From Paracoccaceae bacterium (GTDB lineage Bacteria > Pseudomonadota > Alphaproteobacteria > Rhodobacterales > Rhodobacteraceae), in the NCBI GenBank assembly GCA_007128995.1, contig SKWJ01000015.1, forward strand, positions 1 to 6,117: a stretch of 6,117 bases of DNA. Reading direction: 5' to 3'. Shown piece after piece: positions 5,253-6,117 of this stretch. Position 1 is the stretch's first letter. Every line of letters begins with the position of its first letter. The position numbers and the translations under genes are program-made. The notes beneath the pieces were generated by a model. That model ran no database searches and had not been told where the DNA came from. It saw only the letters and a list, made by a program, of their open reading frames with translations.

Positions 5253-6117
5253 ATGAATGATCTGACACCGGATTATACGCTGGGGATTGAGGAAGAGTAT
5301 CTTCTCGTCGATCCCGAAACCTGCGCCTTGGCCGATGTGCCAGACGCACTGATGCAGGATTGCACACAGGCACTTGGCGACAAGGTGTCGCCTGAATTTC
5401 TGGCCTGCCAGATCGAGGTCGGAACAGGTGTCTGTGCAAATGTGTCCGAAGCGCGGACGGATCTGGGCCATCTGCGGCGTACGATCGCCGATTGTGCGGC
5501 AGGCTATGGTTTGGCGCCTCTGGCGGTGTCGTGCCATCCATTTGCCGACTGGCACAGTAGAAAGCACACTGAGAAGCAGCGCTACAATGAACTGGCGCGC
5601 GATTTGGGGGGTGTTGTCCGGCGCATGCTGATCTGCGGAACGCATGTGCATGTTGCCTTGCCCGATGATGACCTGCGCATCGATATCATGCGCCAGATGG
5701 CCTATTTTCTGCCGCATTTTCTGGCCCTCTCGACATCTTCGCCGTTCTGGGGCGGGCAGGATACCGGGCTCAACAGCTACCGGCTGTCGGTATTCGACAA
5801 TCTGCCGCGCACCGGGCTGCCGCCGGATTTTGTCAGTCATGGTGAATACCGGCGATCCGTTGACACGATCATTCAGGCTGGCCTGATCGAGGATACGACG
5901 AAAATCTGGTGGGATATCCGTCCCTCTGCCCGGTTTCCGACGCTCGAGACGCGGATTTGTGATGTGATGCCCCTGATGGAGCACACATTGACCATTGCCG
6001 CGCTGGTGCAGTCCGTGACGCGGATGCTGGTCGAGTTGCGGCGCCGCAATCAGCGTTGGCGCATTTATGACCGGTTTCTGATTGCTGAAAACCGATGGCG
6101 CGCGCAGCGTTATGGGC
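5253..6117 (+). CDS. Carboxylate-amine ligase, YbdK / glutamate-cysteine ligase type 2 family (3' end outside window)
   Basis: This ATP-grasp-like family joins a carboxylate, typically the gamma-carboxylate of glutamate, to an amine. E. coli YbdK has weak glutamate-cysteine ligase activity; true substrates are often unknown. The 288 visible residues include [13 protein letters not shown] (8-20, with the conserved acidic trio E13-E15), QIEVGTGVC (53-61), [12 protein letters not shown] (128-139), [20 protein letters not shown] (160-179), LPRTGLPP (184-191), [22 protein letters not shown] (217-238) and [10 protein letters not shown] (279-288). The family is usually about 370-380 residues, so roughly 90 are missing beyond the right edge; no frame damage is seen. 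ATG 5253 is preferred, and an in-frame TTG at 5247 is an alternative. Neither has a Shine-Dalgarno site. It is divergent from the DUF3445 gene, with 76 bases between. Confidence 0.94.
   Translation, partial: MNDLTPDYTLGIEEEYLLVDPETCALADVPDALMQDCTQALGDKVSPEFLACQIEVGTGVCANVSEARTDLGHLRRTIADCAAGYGLAPLAVSCHPFADWHSRKHTEKQRYNELARDLGGVVRRMLICGTHVHVALPDDDLRIDIMRQMAYFLPHFLALSTSSPFWGGQDTGLNSYRLSVFDNLPRTGLPPDFVSHGEYRRSVDTIIQAGLIEDTTKIWWDIRPSARFPTLETRICDVMPLMEHTLTIAALVQSVTRMLVELRRRNQRWRIYDRFLIAENRWRAQRYG

Noticed and set aside
4741..5541. Minus-strand frame of 266 codons overlapping DUF3445 and the ligase
   Set aside because: It runs in a different frame through two well-supported genes and looks like compositional noise.
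5208..5984. Minus-strand frame of 258 codons opposite the carboxylate-amine ligase
   Set aside because: The plus strand encodes unmistakable YbdK-family motifs over the same bases, so this is a shadow frame.

Overview
This window looks like ordinary chromosome from an alphaproteobacterium, most likely of the Rhodobacteraceae/Roseobacter group. The basis is moderately GC-rich DNA, compact genes on both strands, and protein styles I associate with that group (the TetR regulator starting MARKK, the short TerB-like protein, the small lipoprotein with an LRARAQGLRGP-like tail). I see no insertion sequence, tRNA, rRNA, CRISPR array, phage gene or integrase.

Layout, left to right. The 5' end of dnaG (primase) leaves the window on the minus strand at base 1. 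Divergent from it, msrB encodes a methionine-(R)-sulfoxide reductase with a Tat-like export signal. A TerB-like gene of unknown function follows on the same strand. A 174-base convergent gap with weak hairpins separates these from a 476-codon glutamate dehydrogenase family gene (Glu/Leu/Phe/Val type) on the minus strand. It has a strong Shine-Dalgarno site and a 170-base upstream region with a candidate promoter. Upstream of that lies a TetR regulator on the minus strand, divergent from a small predicted lipoprotein on the plus strand. The lipoprotein's 3' end overlaps the 3' end of a minus-strand DUF3445 gene (heme-dependent oxidative N-demethylase family) by 21 bases. The DUF3445 gene is divergent, across 76 bases, from a YbdK-type carboxylate-amine ligase (glutamate-cysteine ligase type 2 family) that runs off the right edge.

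Functional reading. dnaG is housekeeping, and msrB repairs oxidised methionine, probably in the periplasm. The dehydrogenase, the amine-demethylase-like protein and the carboxylate-amine ligase could all touch glutamate or amine nitrogen metabolism, but the genes are in separate transcription units and any link is inference. I found no clearly new multi-gene system. The points most worth a second look are the DUF3445/ligase divergent pair with its possible leaderless start and start-codon hairpin, the tail-to-tail overlap, the mature MsrB with no spare cysteine, and inverted repeats upstream of the dehydrogenase and msrB.
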